DNA of 64,000 nucleotides from positions 372,001 through 436,000 of the forward strand of contig CAVOVH010000002.1 in NCBI GenBank assembly GCA_963699805.1, written 5' to 3'. Below the pieces are notes generated by a model, which was not told the DNA's origin, did no database searches, and was given only the letters and a program-made list of their open reading frames with translations. Source of the stretch: JAGTVG01 sp963699805. GTDB taxonomy: Bacteria > Bacteroidota > Bacteroidia > Cytophagales > Cyclobacteriaceae. Below are positions 63,074 through 64,000 of this stretch, in pieces; the stretch's first letter is position 1, and each line of letters opens with the position of its first letter. The translations under genes were made by a program, and so were the position numbers.

Positions 63074-64000
63074 ATGAAAAATGTATTTAAAATTTTATCA
63101 GTGATTATCATCTTATTTACAATTGTAAGTTGTGAAGAATATGAGATGATCGAGCCGGGAAATTTGGTTCCCCTGACTGTTGTTGATGATACCAGTATCC
63201 CTTCCATAACAGTAAATAGTGTAAAACTTCACTCGGAAGCTTTCGGGAATCCCGACGGCACTATTGTGGTGTGCATTCACGGAGGGCCCGGAAGTGATTA
63301 CCGTTACATGTTAAATGCAAAAGACCTCGCAAATTACGGGTACAGGGTTGTATTTTATGACCAAAGAGGGTCAGGGCTATCGCAACGCCTTCCTGAAAGT
63401 ATCTATGCCTCAAACGGTCTGGAAGGCCTGGAAGAGATTTACGATGAACTGACTGGTGTAATTGATCATTACAGAACCAGTCCAGACCAAAAGGTGTATC
63501 TTCTTGGCCATTCCTGGGGCGCTATGCTTGCAACGGCTTATGCCGGCAAATACCCGGATGCTGTTCAGGGACTTGTTTTACAGGAACCCGGAGGGCTTAA
63601 ATGGGAGGATGTCATGGAATATGTAAATGGTTCACGTTCCTTTAATCTGTGGGGTGAATTTTTAAATGACGTTACCTACCTGGACCAGTTTATCACGGGC
63701 GATGAAAATGACCACGAAATACTGGATTATAAATTTGCCTTATTGGGCAGCTCGGAGAATACAAATACAGATACCGATAATGAGAAATTCTGGAGGCTCG
63801 GAGCAGTCATCAATACAGGATTTTTTAAAGTTGGCACGAAGTATGAACCGGACTTTTCCGCTGGCATCCACAATTTCAACGTGCCTGTGATGTTTTTCTA
63901 CAGCGAGAAAAGCATATCATACCCTGATGAGTGGGCAATGAAAATAACTTCTGTTTTTAATGAAGTTGAAATCTGTAAAGTACCTGGTGTAGGCCATAAT
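63074..64000 (+). CDS. Alpha/beta hydrolase lipoprotein, proline iminopeptidase-like, cut by window end
   Basis: An open frame of 309 codons from ATG 63074 running off the window. The product starts with a signal helix and lipobox (IVSCEEYE). It then has IHGGPGSDYRYM, YDQRGSGLSQRL and the nucleophile elbow LGHSWGAMLATA, the order seen in proline iminopeptidase-like and related esterases. The closing VPGVGHN holds the catalytic His of the triad; the catalytic Asp should lie in the segment just before. The C-terminal end lies outside the window. The preceding regulator may control it. Confidence 0.85.
   Translation, partial: MKNVFKILSVIIILFTIVSCEEYEMIEPGNLVPLTVVDDTSIPSITVNSVKLHSEAFGNPDGTIVVCIHGGPGSDYRYMLNAKDLANYGYRVVFYDQRGSGLSQRLPESIYASNGLEGLEEIYDELTGVIDHYRTSPDQKVYLLGHSWGAMLATAYAGKYPDAVQGLVLQEPGGLKWEDVMEYVNGSRSFNLWGEFLNDVTYLDQFITGDENDHEILDYKFALLGSSENTNTDTDNEKFWRLGAVINTGFFKVGTKYEPDFSAGIHNFNVPVMFFYSEKSISYPDEWAMKITSVFNEVEICKVPGVGHN

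Noticed and set aside
1..64000. CRISPR arrays or rRNA operons
   Set aside because: No evenly spaced direct repeats with unique spacers and no rRNA signatures were seen.

Overview
The window looks like a chromosomal segment of a Bacteroidota bacterium. The evidence is a secreted multicopper oxidase with a type IX secretion C-terminal sorting domain, several promoter elements of the Bacteroidota form TAnnTTTG, a sensor kinase built on the two-component plan common in this phylum (beta-propeller plus Y_Y_Y domain), many lipoproteins, and an integrase of the type found on Bacteroidota mobile elements. There is no rRNA and no CRISPR array. One complete tRNA gene is present.

Layout. 60-7293 (minus): an RND efflux operon (outer-membrane channel, adaptor, permease), followed by a methyltransferase and a frameshifted TrpF-like gene. 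7602-14816: an envelope-sensing locus with a hybrid histidine kinase, a sigma-54-type response regulator, two lipoproteins, and on the other strand a 51-residue membrane protein and a DUF4382 lipoprotein. 14914-15600: a DUF2807 protein. 15730-24651: a divergent carbohydrate cluster. Its minus arm encodes ROK kinase, MFS transporter and SIS isomerase. Its plus arm encodes an Na+/solute symporter, a DapA/NanA-type aldolase, a deacetylase-like lipoprotein, a RhaT-type permease and a UroD-like protein. 24704-28935: two class III cyclase-domain proteins flanking an esterase. 29471-35997: a molybdenum hydroxylase operon (XdhC-MocA fusion, 2Fe-2S subunit, two large subunits). 36034-40636: a phosphoesterase, a CapA-like protein, a radical SAM protein and a small protein. 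40698-46890: REP-like repeats, multicopper oxidase, small membrane and Bor-like proteins, a glycosidase-like lipoprotein. 47028-54481: a giant hybrid kinase with a cyclase output domain, a heparinase-like protein and a deacetylase-family protein.

From about 54560 the sequence becomes accessory. A 5' half of tRNA-Ser(UGA), split in its anticodon by a 60-nt cloverleaf-like inverted-repeat element, lies upstream of a small GIY-YIG nuclease gene. An intact tRNA-Ser follows at once. The only recognisable promoter lies before the broken copy, so the functional tRNA appears to depend on transcription through the nuclease gene. A tyrosine recombinase starts about 240 bp after the intact tRNA. An IS21-family element (56547-59148) comes next, with a frameshifted istA, 24-bp periodic end repeats (two left, five right), and a right end that cuts a homocysteine methyltransferase gene after about 40 codons. 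A MOSC protein, a CPBP protease, an AraC-type regulator and a truncated alpha/beta hydrolase complete the window.

The tRNA-Ser/GIY-YIG/hairpin unit is the best candidate for something not well described. The cyclase-output hybrid kinase and the tandem Mo-hydroxylase large subunits are next. All functions are read from sequence motifs without database searches.
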